From Siphonodentalium dalli (Eukaryota; Mollusca; Scaphopoda; Gadilida; Siphonodentaliidae), in NCBI GenBank assembly GCA_032622095.1, contig CP136069.1, positions 33,456,194-33,520,193 of the forward strand: DNA of 64,000 nucleotides. The letters run 5' to 3'. Positions 37,186 through 48,184 of the stretch are shown piece after piece. The position numbers were made by a program, and so were the translations under genes. Each line of letters opens with the position of its first letter. The first letter of the stretch is position 1. A model generated the notes under the pieces. The model ran no database searches. It saw only the letters and a list, made by a program, of their open reading frames with translations, and was not told the origin of the DNA.

Positions 37186-37550
37186 TACCTCGCACATGAC
37201 AATTGAACCACTCGCTCTATACTCATACACCCCATCCGTGATCATACAGCTACTATATGTATCCCATACCTCGCACATGACAATTCAACAACCCGCTCTA
37301 TACTCACACACCCCACCCGTGATCATACGGCTACTCTATGTATACCATACCTCTCACATGACAATTCAACCACTCGCTCTATACTCATACACCCCATCCG
37401 TGATCATACAGCTACTCTATGTATGCCATACCTCGCACATGAAAATTCAACAACTCGCTCTATACTCATACACCCCATCCGTGATCATACAGCTACTCTA
37501 TGTATGCCATACCTCGCACATGACAATTCAACCACTCGCTCTATACTATG
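37186..37550. repeat. 81-bp higher-order minisatellite, about 4.5 copies
   Basis: Units run from CTCGCACATGACAATT through CACTCGCTCTATACTCATAC and CCGTGATCATACAGCTACT. Each is two ~40-bp minisatellite units. Because 81 is a multiple of three, a 189-residue frame (37,034-37,603) stays open with a 27-residue period. Confidence 0.92.
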
Positions 37551-37659
37551 TACGGATCATAACTTCAGCGCCATGGGTATCCTATAAAATACAATTTGAT
37601 TAGGCGTTTCGTCGGAATTCCGGATAAAACTCAACAATTCTTAACTCTAACGTCAGGCA

Positions 37660-38220
37660 ATTATCCCCATGTTGCCATATGCCATAAACCCCATCCGTGA
37701 TCACACAGCTACTCAATGTATACCACTAATGGCAATACATTCACAACATATATAAATATACATCCCGCCATTACTACAATGGCATCTGTTAACCCGCACT
37801 CCCGCCAATGACCATCCATCTTTATTCCAGGTATGCATATACACTTCATGATGACCGTACATCCATTCCATGTACACCTATACAAATTACCCATAACAAT
37901 ATAATCATTCGCTATTTATACATACATCCCACACATGATCATACAGCCAACACACGTATACAACCACAAACGACCACACATCCACATCGGGTATACCAGT
38001 ACACACACATAACCATAATCACTCCCTGTATACATATTCACCTCACACGTGACCATATGCATTCAGCCACTCCTTGTATACCTATACATATCACTGTGGA
38101 CACCCCACCATTGATCATATTGTCACTCCTTGTATACATATTCACATAATTCATGATCATGCAATGACTCACTGTATACCTATTCACCTTAAATATGACC
38201 ATACATTCACTCGCTGTCTC
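37660..38220. repeat. Degenerate ~40-bp minisatellite
   Basis: Same unit type as at 20,440-21,860 (TGTATACATATTCACCTCAC, GTGACCATA, CAGCCACTCC). It joins directly onto the body of S copy B at about 38,220. Confidence 0.85.
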
Positions 38221-39360
38221 TCATCTTGACATAAAACAATACCATGTATTAAGTTGAGAAAATTCTGATGCTAATGGACCAGAGTAGCTACATGTTATGG
38301 CCCCTCTCAGTTCCGTTTCAAAGTTCTGCCCATTTCCTTTCAAAACATGCCCAGAATACCAAAATAAGTTTCGCCAAAATTCCATACTGCATCCTTTAAA
38401 ATGAATTTGGCATGCCTCATAAGGTACTGCCCTCGGACAACCAGAATAGAACAAAGCAGTTGCTCGTTGATTAAGTACATGTTCAATAATCAAGTGAGTC
38501 ACAATTTTCTCCTTTTCGGAAAAAAGCAGAGAATAATGTTCGGGATATATCTTAAAACTCAACGTTTTACCAAATATGTTTGCCATTTTGCAAGCCATCT
38601 TGAATAATTTTGTCTAAACACCCCAGTGTGACACATTTAACAAAACACACAATTGGTACAAACGATATTTCTAATTTACTTGGTCCATAAGGTGATTTTT
38701 GCCCATTTTGATGTCAAGTTTGTGAGAGAAAAATCCAATATTTCTGTTAATGTCAGTGGTTACTATAGTACCAGTTGACAAAGGTGCAACAGCAATATTA
38801 GTATTAAATGTATAGACTCCATAGTCGATTTTATTCATCAACCAGTCCTTATAAGCGATTGCAGGGCACGATAGTGTAATATCTATCATATTCCATTATT
38901 TGGCCACCATTTTGGCAGTGATTTTGAGTCAAAGTGATCATTTTTGGTTCCATTGAGTTGGAATATTCATATTCGTTGAAATATGACTAGAATCCCAATG
39001 GTGAATTTTAGTGAAATTTTATACGCCACTCTGCAAAACCAAATTTTTGAGGATCGGAAGGGGCTGGGACCAACATAATGGCATATATCATTGCTAAAAC
39101 TATCAGTTAACAGGAATAATCCAAAATATGGTCGTAATTCGCAGCCTTTTCCAAACAGCAGAAACTAATCTAGAAGATATTAGTGAAAACTAGTCATATT
39201 TTCCGCACTTCCGGTGGCCATTTTCAAGGCCACCTTGGACAGGGAGTTTCAATTTTTCCCTAAAAATGTAGCATTGTGCCTTGACTTCACAGTAATACAT
39301 ACAATTGTATACTGTTTCAAGAATTTCTCTCTATATTTTACATCAATACTGCCCGTCTTA
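38221..39360 (-). mobile_element. Unnamed element S, copy B (inverted)
   Basis: Reverse-complement counterpart of 18,610-19,870, with continuous but diverged similarity including AAAATGGCNGCC-type motifs. The minisatellite lies on the equivalent side as in copy A. Confidence 0.7.
38671..38889 (-). pseudogene. Unrecognised coding-like segment in S, copy B
   Basis: A 72-residue frame similar to 19,085-19,348 in copy A over about 55 residues: the CP-IAYK-WLM, NTN and TTDINRNIGFFSHKLD blocks are kept. Either a remnant of the element's ORF or fortuitous. Confidence 0.3.
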
Positions 39361-40168
39361 AAAACGGCGGCCATGTTGGGCGCCGTCTTGTCTCGTGTTA
39401 ACATTGCTTAAAGGCTGAGGTACATGAACAGGAAGAAAATGAATAGGGTGGACTTAAGTCGTGTGGTGAGGGGTGCAGAGTCGCCATATCAACTCCCAGA
39501 CTATTATATTTGTGTTTTTGTTGCGTGACCTTTTGACCTCTGGGGACGTCGTATACAAACAAAATGACACATCACCAGCTGTTAAAATCCAATGACATAG
39601 ACATCATTTATATGGGATACTGTTTCCGCCACCACATCATAATCGAACAAACATAGAAACTGAGTAAGGCTAAACTTGACCCAGTACCTTAGACCCAAAA
39701 TATATGCTGTAAACATTATTTTTTCCTGAACAGTACACATTAGTGTACATCCAAGTACCAAATAAGTTAAGTATTAGGGGTGCACGAGGGGTCATACCAG
39801 CCCATGGACTATCATATCATAGTCGTAGGTGTATATAGTCCCATTATACTATATATATGTGCCAAGTTTCAAAAACATTAACTGAAAATGCAGGATACAA
39901 GCTTGGACAAAGTTGTGTCCACTCAAAGACGGACCGATGGACAGACGGACATGCTAATTCCTATATACCACAATACATTCTTTACGGGGTATAATACATG
40001 TAGCAACGACTAATAATATAATTCAGCTGCATGTTGTAAACTATCATGTCAATGCACTGATTTGACAACGATAAGCAAACACACCAAGACGTCTGTTGTG
40101 TATCTTTCAGACTAATGTATGTATGATAATTTTCACATGAGTCTTGGGTCATAATGAACACGTGACAT
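39361..40168. other. Spacer with a repeat 3' end (39,917-39,985)
   Basis: CAAAGACGGACCGATGGACAG followed by ATGCTAATTCCTATATACC and ACGGGGTATAAT is the kind of 3' tail I associate with common invertebrate SINE/LINE repeats. The rest is unassigned. The 3' untranslated region of the receptor gene should begin at 40,168 and run leftward; I did not identify its poly-A site. Confidence 0.45.
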
Positions 40169-40406
40169 TTAACCTTGTGCTGACCGGGCCTCCCTCCAAC
40201 GCTTCAATCTCGCGCAGAATATTTCCACCAAGAGACATATACAGGCGATAACTATCCCCATAAACATGATATAGAAGGCACTTTGTACATCTATTATTGT
40301 GATTGGTGCTGCTCCAGTATTGGCCAGTCTAGCGCATGTGTCGTTGTTGTGCCACCATTTCTGCCTCCAGATTTTTAGCAAGCCGCTCTCAGTAAAAGAC
40401 AACACT
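40169..40406 (-). CDS. Ionotropic glutamate receptor, last exon (end of S2, M4, C-tail)
   Basis: The acceptor TGTTTTATTTCAG precedes the exon. Its first base completes the Lys codon split from the previous exon (phase 2). It encodes 78 further residues to the stop: the amphipathic end of the ligand-binding domain (VLSFTESGLLKIWRQKWW), the conserved cysteine in HNNDTC that pairs with a Cys in the previous exon, then membrane segment M4 (ITIIDVQSAFYIMFMG... IACICLLVEIF) and a short basic cytosolic tail (ARLKRWREARSAQG). The KWW and M4 layout is standard for the family. The very short tail lacks an obvious PDZ ligand. Confidence 0.93.
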
Positions 40407-40552
40407 CTGAAATAAAACATTGTATACTGTATGCGAAACATACACTGACACAGCACATTGAACTCTAACTTTGGAAATTTCCCCGGTTTATTCTCGATGC
40501 ATGCAATGGTTGTAGTAATAACTGATGTCACTGTCAATTTTATATATTTGTA

Positions 40553-40880
40553 TATATTTTATACCCATGGTTGTAGTTATAGAATATAAAATATATTGGT
40601 TTCACGAATGACCAACTCATAATTCCGCTAAAACAACTAATCCTTCAAATTATTACAACAACTATATATATGGCTTATCACTGAAGGTTTCGCGTGCATC
40701 TGACCAGATTTCCCAACTACACCGTTTACCGAACTCGGCCTCCGGGTCGCAGTTCGACGTTTAATCCGTCCCAAAAATTCCCATTTCTATAAATAAAAAG
40801 CCCATGGCCCATGTATACCAAGAATCAGCGAAACATTATACACGCGGAGCGCGAAATGATCTCCGAGTATATCTATTCGG
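40553..40880 (+). repeat. Repeat R3, copy 1
   Basis: ATTTTATACCCATGGTTGTAG, TTCACGAATGACCAACTCA, TTACCGAACTCGGCCTCCG, TCTATAAATAAA and ATACACGCGGAGCGCG occur in the same order at 48,236-48,950 and 59,150-59,600. Unnamed family, non-coding. Its left edge is ~150 bp upstream (in gene sense) of the last receptor exon. Confidence 0.75.
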
Positions 40881-41855
40881 GACATGTTCAGTGTTATTGT
40901 GAACTATTTCACGTTACTCAGTAAATCACGTCACCTGATTGGTCGAGAGTTGTGTCCTTTATCGGTATAGTTCGCTGATACACTGGTATATTGAATCTCA
41001 TGTGACTTTCTCTCATTCTGATCAGCTGAAAGCTCATGCTCTGTTTCCATTCGGATGTTGGGCACTATTTCTCGTGGAGTGCATTGATTTGGATGGTGGG
41101 ATGATGATGATTTATTCTCAGAATTCGCATGAACATCGAGAAGTACAGAGAAAGAAGTATTTACAAAAGAACATAAGGATATATACATTATATACATGCT
41201 TCAAGATTATGGCTTCCAAAGTGCCATATTAAAATACTATTTTTGCGTTATCCTAAGTTACGAGAGTCCACCAAATCGTGAGATTTTTTGGTTTTGCAGT
41301 TGCATTTGGTGTAACGAGTAGCTGAATGTATTAGACGGTAATACCGGCCTGTACTAGCAGAGTAATGGCGTGTTACATTCGGCTATGTTTTCGTTTGGAA
41401 AGAAGACTGACTGGAAAGATTCGCTTTGGACAGACTACGAGGCAAAGTTAAGTCACATGCTACGCTGGTCTGAAAAGGTTGAGTTCGGTCCCCTGCCACG
41501 CTGGTCTGACTGCTGCCACCGAGTACATATACTATGAGGAAATCAAGATTTGTTTATTGTGTCGGTTACAATTCATTCTGCATTTGTCTGAGAAACTGAG
41601 CTGTCCATATTCATTTGAAAATTTGCCAGGTCAACCCAGAATGAATTGTAACTGGCAAAACACTAAAATAATTGTTTTTTAGATTTAATGACGAATATGT
41701 TCTTGGTGGCAGTGGTGTAAGACTCTGAGATGTGGCGCCCTGTGCACTTATGATCACCTTAGCACATGACACATCGATGTTGATTCGCGTGGCGGTTGTC
41801 AGAATGCAAATTTTTGGACAATTATTTCATTGTTTATCAACATTGATTTGACTGT

Positions 41856-42510
41856 TTTAGAGATCAGTTTCCGGGTTGAAGTTAAGCTGAACAATCTGGG
41901 TAATTAGTTCTTTATGGTAGTCAAAACAAGTATACATATAACACATAAATGGAACATCCAAATAAAATGGATATTTCCAAACAGCGGAAAATCCAAGCCT
42001 GTCGGATGATAGCGTGTTGTGTCGACGACGGAATATCCAGAAGTGCCCCGGTAGGTCCCAAACTCTCCTATATACAATCGGACATATGTTACAATCGCTG
42101 CGATAACTTATGGTAATATAGTTATATCATGTTAATTAACTTGGACAAAAGGGTCAGACATTTGATGTCGTGTGAAGTCCACCGCTGGCAGATTATTATT
42201 TCATGATTCTGATATAACAGCGTTATGTTACGTGACATTATTGGCATTCGTGCGGATAGTAGTACGTGACACGACCCCGTGCATACAATTCATTAACTTG
42301 TTACTTTATAGTCTATACAATTTCGTATTAGCATATATTCAGCCACATGCTATCATGAGTCGGTATATTATGTAACTGACTTCCCGGTTTTGAATAGCGC
42401 CATGCGACCTTGATCGGCGATCGAATTTCTATTTGCATGTGCAGGCAGGTCCAAATATACATATTTTTAAATTTCAATAAATCAAGTAGCCATTAGACAT
42501 CACTCTGACA
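41856..42510. mobile_element. 655-bp insertion in the 5' LTR with 5-bp duplication
   Basis: The 3' LTR reads straight through TTTGACTGTATCAGATG. In the 5' LTR, ACTGT is present on both sides (41,851-41,855 and 42,511-42,515) of 655 bp of foreign sequence. This shape indicates a transposition event after the retrotransposon inserted. No clear TIR or ORF is seen. Confidence 0.75.
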
Positions 42511-42808
42511 ACTGTATCAGATGTTCGTTTCTATAGTATTCGCGTTAGGTTCGTTTCTTTGTTATGTTAGGCTTTCTCGCAATTTCGACCTTTTCTTTGT
42601 ATTAATCAGCTGGCTTTTCATATGCAACTTGTCAATTCTTGCTCAAGCATGTGCTAATTAATTACCATTCATCGCACGTATTCTTAGCTTTACTTTTAAT
42701 AATTATTTATTTGTCAAACTGTTAATGCCACTGTGGTGATCGGATATTTTATAATGCAAATCTGTTAATCTAATCCCGCGTCGTTAATTCACACCTGTGC
42801 ATGCTTTG

Positions 42809-42816
42809 TATATAAG
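42809..42816 (+). promoter_or_regulatory. TATA box of the LTR promoter
   Basis: TATATAAG lies about 140 bp upstream of the AATAAA in the same LTR, the expected U3-R-U5 order. It is conserved at 44,416-44,423 in the 3' LTR. Confidence 0.6.
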
Positions 42817-43017
42817 AATGTGTAAAACAATGTTATGTTAATTTATGTTCCGGAACTCCGCCTTTCAGTCACTTCACATATTACAACCGGAGTTCCGATT
42901 GGTGTGTGGACCGCTTCCAACTATACCGGAATGTCCGTATATTTCTATTGTAAAAATAAATGTTAATTCCCCAGAAAGACTCAACCTTGATTAAACCCGA
43001 AATCAGCTCTATCAAAT

Positions 43018-43035
43018 TGGTGGATAATCCGGGCA
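43018..43035 (+). other. Candidate primer-binding site
   Basis: TGGTGGATAATCCGGGCA starts three bases after the 5' LTR end. The TGG start fits pairing with the CCA end of a tRNA. Which tRNA cannot be told from the window. Confidence 0.5.
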
Positions 43036-43249
43036 GTGTTGCTATTTCCCCAACTGCAACGCAACGTTCCCGGAAGAAAAGAAGAATGACGCAGCCGATA
43101 TCCGAAAACATCATGGACGTCCTGGTGACGTTCGAGCTTCTGAACCACCGACTCGACTGGAGCCTAAAGACGAAGAACGGAGACGTGTCGCTCAACTGGA
43201 AGAAGGTAACACGAAAATGTAAGTCTGCATACTCAGAGACAGAATTTGC

Positions 43250-44077
43250 ATGGAGGTTTTTATCCAAAAGAAGGAGACGGAGAAGATATCAATTAATTGT
43301 ACCAGTGTAGCTGCGACACAGTCAGATGTGATCGTTTCGGATTCTGTGAGTACACAAACTCCAGTTATTTCAAAAACTGATATTGGCATCACTGTTTCGC
43401 CATCGATACCTAGCGTTAATAGTGCTATCCAAACGATACCGGACTCCGTAGTTCAGACACACGACTCGTCAACGGAGCAGAACCCAGCATCATTAGAATT
43501 CCAACCTAGAATCATCGACATCGTTCACAAGAAAGAATCACCGACAGCCAAACCTCTTCAACATTCCCAGTCAGTTAAGGTGACTGAAAAGGTTGTTCGA
43601 AAACGGCTACACAAGGACGAACCACAATATCTTATCAAATGGCGAGGACTCCCAGCAACTAGAAACACATGCGTAAATAGAGATGATTTGGACTTTGAAG
43701 CGATGTGCTACATATCTGAGTATCCAGCGATTAAGATACATGGAAGTGTAGTACCAAAACAGCTATACATAACTCAGCATCCAGAACCGTCATCCATTGG
43801 TAGTGCTCCAAAAAATTATTTCGAATCTGTACGGCGATATGTTCGACAAAGGCTAGAGAATAATTTATTGTCCTCACGGGGATTTCGAGTCAGTGTGCCG
43901 CGGCCTTCAAAAGCAGATGGAAAAAGACAACGAGGACATTCGTTTAGTTCAATATGTCAAGTCATTCAGAAAAGCACAAACCTGAAAAGTCATTTTAACA
44001 CTCATTCATTCTGCATGCAAACAGAGAAATTGTGGGACCAATTTCACCCGGAGGAGAGTGTGATGTCAGAGTGCTAA
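43250..44077 (+). CDS. Chromodomain-containing ORF of the LTR element (275 aa)
   Basis: The single intact long frame of the element. Residues ~1-105 are Ser/Thr/Val-rich with no known fold. Residues ~108-150 form a chromodomain of the kind found at the integrase C terminus of Ty3/gypsy elements (EKVVRKRLHKDEPQYLIKWRG, then NTC). The usual third aromatic-cage Trp of the NTW motif is Cys here, so methyl-lysine reading may be impaired. The C-terminal ~120 residues are basic and unrecognised. The stop falls just inside the 3' LTR. An overlapping frame upstream (42,960-43,310) could be the gag-side remnant. Whether the protein is made is unknown. Confidence 0.7.
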   Translation: MEVFIQKKETEKISINCTSVAATQSDVIVSDSVSTQTPVISKTDIGITVSPSIPSVNSAIQTIPDSVVQTHDSSTEQNPASLEFQPRIIDIVHKKESPTAKPLQHSQSVKVTEKVVRKRLHKDEPQYLIKWRGLPATRNTCVNRDDLDFEAMCYISEYPAIKIHGSVVPKQLYITQHPEPSSIGSAPKNYFESVRRYVRQRLENNLLSSRGFRVSVPRPSKADGKRQRGHSFSSICQVIQKSTNLKSHFNTHSFCMQTEKLWDQFHPEESVMSEC

Positions 44078-44620
44078 TTTTTTTACAATTATTTCATTGT
44101 TTATCTACATTGATTTGACTGTATCAGATGTTCGTTACTATAGTATTCGCGTTAGGTTCGTTTCTTTGTTAGGTTAGGCTTTCTCGCTATTCCGACCTTT
44201 TCTTTGTATTAATCAGCTGGCTTTTCATATGCAACTTGTCAATTCTTGCCCAAGCATGTGCTCATTAATTACCATTCATCGCACGTATTCTTAGCTTTAC
44301 TTTTAATAATTAATTATTTTACAAACTGTTATTGCCACTGTGGTGATCGGATATGTTATAATGCAAATCTGTTAGTCTAATCCCGCGTCGTTAATTCACA
44401 CCTGTGCATGCTTTGTATATAAGAATGTGTAAAACTATGTTATGTTACTTTATGTTCAGGAACTCCGCCTTTCAGTCACTTCACATATTACAACCGGAGT
44501 TCCGATTGTTGTGTGGACCGTTTCCAACTATACCGGAATGTCCGTATATTGCTATTGTAAAAATAAATGCTAATTCCCCAGAAATACTCAACCTTGATTC
44601 AACACGAAACAGCTCTATCA
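44064..44620 (+). repeat. 3' LTR (557 bp)
   Basis: Begins TGTCAGAGTGCTAATTTT and ends CAGCTCTATCA. It has TATATAAG at 44,416-44,423 and AATAAA at 44,562-44,567. It matches the 5' LTR apart from scattered substitutions and small indels, so the insertion is not very recent. Confidence 0.88.
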
Positions 44621-44776
44621 AAAGATCAATAAACGTCAGATAGGGATCGGACAATGAGATCATCCGAGTACGCTCTAGGAATGAGTTTGCGACAATATGG
44701 TTGGTGAAAAAACATGACGCTTTTCCGCTCCTCGACAGTTTAACGAAGATTCTGGTGGAAATGCGATGATTATGAC

Positions 44777-44952
44777 TGATATATAGAGGATCTACAACTC
44801 GTCCCCAGTTTATAGCGGAATTTACAAAACTGGTCCAGTAAATTAGGTCTGGACCGAGCCTTTGGCGAGGCCCAGACCTAATTTACTGGACGAGTTTTCT
44901 AAATCCCGCTGTAAACTGGGCACGAGTTGTAGATTGTATTTATTACATGATC
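44777..44952. mobile_element. Foldback element, family F, copy 1
   Basis: Edges TGATATATAGAGGATCT and TTTATTACATGATC enclose a ~145-bp palindrome (CTACAACTCGTCCCCAGTTT ... AAACTGGGCACGAGTTGTAG, with inner CCAGTAAATTAGGTCTGG pairing). The same right-edge sequence in reverse (GATCATGTAATAAATAC) recurs at 45,319. Confidence 0.8.
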
Positions 44953-45689
44953 CAAAACCTCGACAAAACATACTTAAATCAACCAATGGGACGCGAAACT
45001 AACATGGACTTCTCTATGCATGCGATGACGTGTTAGGTAACTATTCGGTGTTTGTCCGCGTACAGAAATAGTCCCAGATAAATAAAGACTCTTTGGCGTA
45101 TTTAATGGCGGATATTTCATGACATAACTTTTCAAACTCTTCATTCATTATAGTTTGTTGAACAATTATTGGAAGCTATAGTATTTTGAGACGTATCGTG
45201 CGGAATGTAAACAGAGGACAAACCGGAAGTTAAAGATCACCTGGCACTATTTCCTGTTATTAAATGAACGTTTAATATCACAATTTATAGAATTGGTTTA
45301 TTGAATGGAATAAGGGTAGGATCATGTAATAAATACATAGTTTTGAATGTCGTTGTCATCTTAATTCGACGGAGCCTGATTTCCCTCGTATATGTACGCT
45401 CGACGCCAGCGTTGAATATATGCGATTTGGTGCACGTGAGCTAGGACTCTACTTTAGATGAATATGATGCGGAATGCAATGATGGGAAGCAAAGGTTAGT
45501 GAACAAGTTGTTTTACTGGTTCATACCCCAATGGCTATTCAATTGTTGCGTCAATCACACTGTCAAATTTTAGTTACTTCATGGTTTTGGGCGAAAGCAT
45601 TTCACAACCCCCCATTCGTAGACATTTTATCGCATTATTTGGTTCAAAAAGGCATTGTGCCGATTTCTGCTAGTTTTTTAGTAGTTGGG

Positions 45690-45905
45690 GATTCTATCTG
45701 GTCTAAATTATTGTATAAATTTACTGTGCATTTTAAATAAAGTATGTCTGGTCTAAATTTGTGTGCAAATTGCCCAGTTTGGAAATAGATTATGTTCCGG
45801 GAATAAATGGTTGCATCCATTGAAACTATCACTGGGTTCACCGTTGATAAATTATACCTGGTCTAAATATTTATGTAAATTGCCAGGGCTTGGAAATAGA
45901 TAATG
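45690..45905. repeat. Imperfect direct repeat
   Basis: TCTGGTCTAAATTTGTGTGC, AAATTGCCCAGTTTGGAAATA, GATTATGTT at 45,748-45,795 is repeated in altered form at 45,858-45,907 (CCTGGTCTAAATATTTATG ... GGAAATAGATAATGTT). A shorter version (GTCTAAATTATTGTATAAATT) precedes both. Confidence 0.7.
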
Positions 45906-47020
45906 TTTCCAAGAAACGGTTTTGTGGTATTTGCTTAGCTTTGGAGCAATCTGTTTAAACTGAAAGGAAGCGGTCCATATAGATAATGTTTAGTTGTTCC
46001 CGTTGAGAAGAAAGTTAAAACAAGTTGTCAAAATACCAGTTTATCAAGGAAAGTTGAAATAAGGATAGGTTTTCAAGGTCTTAATATTCCTTTGTTATAA
46101 GTAATACGTTCGTGTGGTATTAGTTGTCAGAATTATTGGCTTACAAACTACGGATAATATGATGGATATGCCCACTATGAAGGGCCCGTGATTATCGGGT
46201 TGTCAATCAAATGACCTAATATCCTCGGCCAATTCTGTTGAATGACATTTCAAGGCTACGGATATACGATATGATGCAAACAGCATGTCCCCCTTTGTGC
46301 CGATGCCAGAAATTCACTAGAATTGAAAATGTAAAGAATTGTGTCATACCTGTATAGCAGTTAAGCCCCCACTAAAACGTATTAGTCTACTCAAATGGTA
46401 GGTGTTGTGGTTTTGTTTTTATACAAAGGTTGTTTTTAAAATCTCACAGCAAGTACTCTGTTGGTTAGTAGTTTTGCTTTGAACGACATATGGGTTAATC
46501 AAAAGTTGTTTATTAAGTACCTAGTTAGTTAGTTTGTCTGTTTGCTTAAACAGTTATAACATATAGGTGCCTTGTTTTCGAACAAGATTGGTTTAGCTAA
46601 AATTCTTGACACTAACAATTGTCACAGAATTATGGTGATGTACATGTAATTTGGACACTAGTTATAAAACCCTATTATGTTATATGAGTGTATGGGTTTG
46701 TAGGAAAACAAATGTGGACATGTAACGAATAGAAGGGACTAGAGAGATATTTAGGGAAGTCACTGAAAATCAAGTCCTGGATGCTACTGAAAGTGTGACA
46801 TTCGCACATATCTAAATACGTGTTTCACAATACAAGAGTGTAAATAATATAATAATTCCCTCACATAAACTACCATACTTTACATCATCACTCACTCATA
46901 CTTTCATAAAACTACAGTTTGAGTCATCATATTAAGTATTTTGGATGCTGAAAAGAGAATATCAACCGTTTCACATTTATATTACATTTTAATGATTTTT
47001 AGTTCCATTGCTTGTGTCCC

Positions 47021-47053
47021 TTTTTGTTTGTTTGTTTGTTTGTTTGTTTGTTT
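47021..47053. repeat. (TTTG)n microsatellite
   Basis: Eight or so uninterrupted TTTG units. Confidence 0.95.
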
Positions 47054-47637
47054 AACAAATAGTCTGGTGTACATGTATATTTTTGTTATATAGTCAGAAA
47101 TTAAATCTCAAAGAAAGAAGGCAGCAAAAATGGATTTCAAAATGTATTAGCCCAATATATTTTGACCCTCTGTTATTAGGGTATTTTATTGCAGAATTGT
47201 GTCATGAAACTATCAGTATGATTTTAATGTTTTCAGTTTTTTAACAAATCGTCGTTTTAAAATTAAATGAAGTTTTTCTGTCAGTAAATTCAATTTAGTG
47301 TTACAGTGCTCGGATAATCTATTGGAATAAACATAGTTATTTCTGACAGTTTGTTTGACTGGTTGCGCCCAGAGATAATTATACATGTTTTGGAAATATA
47401 GATTCATTAGGTCAATGGACATTCAAGTTCTTAAAAACATTAATGTAAAAACAAGTTCAGTGTGTTTTTGTTAACGTCATGCAGATTTTGTAACTGTCCG
47501 GTCGAATCAGAAAATTTCAACACAAAATGTTCTCTTTGAATTGGAGAGGCATATTAGAATCTAAACAAAATCTCATTTAAGATCGATGCAACACAAATTC
47601 ACCACCTTTTTTGCAACCTTGTGAATTGATAGGCAAA

Positions 47638-47815
47638 GTGATATATAGAGGATCTCACATGAGTTTCTATTTTATGCGGAATTTATCAACCGAGTTCACT
47701 AAATTCGATTTGAGCCGACGTTTCAAGTACCGAGGCTCAAATAGAATTTAGTGGACGAGGTTGATAAATTAAGTATAAAATAGAACGAGTTTGAGATACC
47801 TTTTATCACATGATC
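47638..47815. mobile_element. Foldback element, family F, copy 2
   Basis: Edges TGATATATAGAGGATCT and TTTTATCACATGATC match copy 1 (44,777), but the palindromic core (TATTTTATGCGGAATTTATC, AACC, CACTAAATTC and complements) differs except for CCACTAAATT-type blocks at the same position. Confidence 0.8.
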
Positions 47816-48184
47816 AAATAAACGCGAAGTACTCATCGAAAACAATAATCATAAACTTCAGCAATCGCAAGTCATTTAAATAATGGCGTGCCGTCATCAC
47901 ACGCGCTAATATTACACGCGTGTCTTACCAATAATTAAGAAGTGGTTTTGTGGGTTAATTATGTGATCAATATATATATGATTTTAGTTGAAACAGTGAA
48001 CTTTGAACACATATAGTTCTGTTCCTAGTTGGAGGGCGGTGTATTCAGGTGCCAATGCATCTAACAAAACAAAGACGTCTCTGAACCTAACATTCGCTTT
48101 AATGAGATTAATCCCACATTAAATTATCTCATATTTAACCATAACGCAATTTCGAAGAGTAATAATGCTCTCATGTGCCAGCAA

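Larger units (their letters stand above)
41797..43014 (+). repeat. 5' LTR (with internal insertion)
   Basis: 41,797-41,855 and 42,511-43,014 together match the 3' LTR (44,064-44,620) with few differences. It carries a TATA box at 42,809-42,816, a palindrome-like GGAACTCCGCC / GGAGTTCC pair (42,850-42,898) and an AATAAA at 42,955-42,960. Confidence 0.88.
41797..44620 (+). mobile_element. Compact LTR retrotransposon (Ty3/gypsy-type) with chromodomain ORF
   Basis: Two LTRs (TGTCAGA..TGC start; CTCTATCA end) flank about 1.05 kb of internal sequence with a tRNA-type primer-binding candidate (43,018) and one intact ORF. No protease, reverse transcriptase, RNase H or integrase core is present. The internal region looks like the start of gag joined to the end of pol, i.e. 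a deletion derivative mobilised in trans. The 5' LTR is interrupted by a later 655-bp insertion. No target-site duplication is apparent. It lies in a receptor intron, on the strand opposite to the gene. Confidence 0.85.

Noticed and set aside
37034-37603. 189-residue open frame with 27-residue repeats
   Set aside because: It is an 81-bp minisatellite whose length is a multiple of three; the same repeat type elsewhere is not open. No signal of a real protein.
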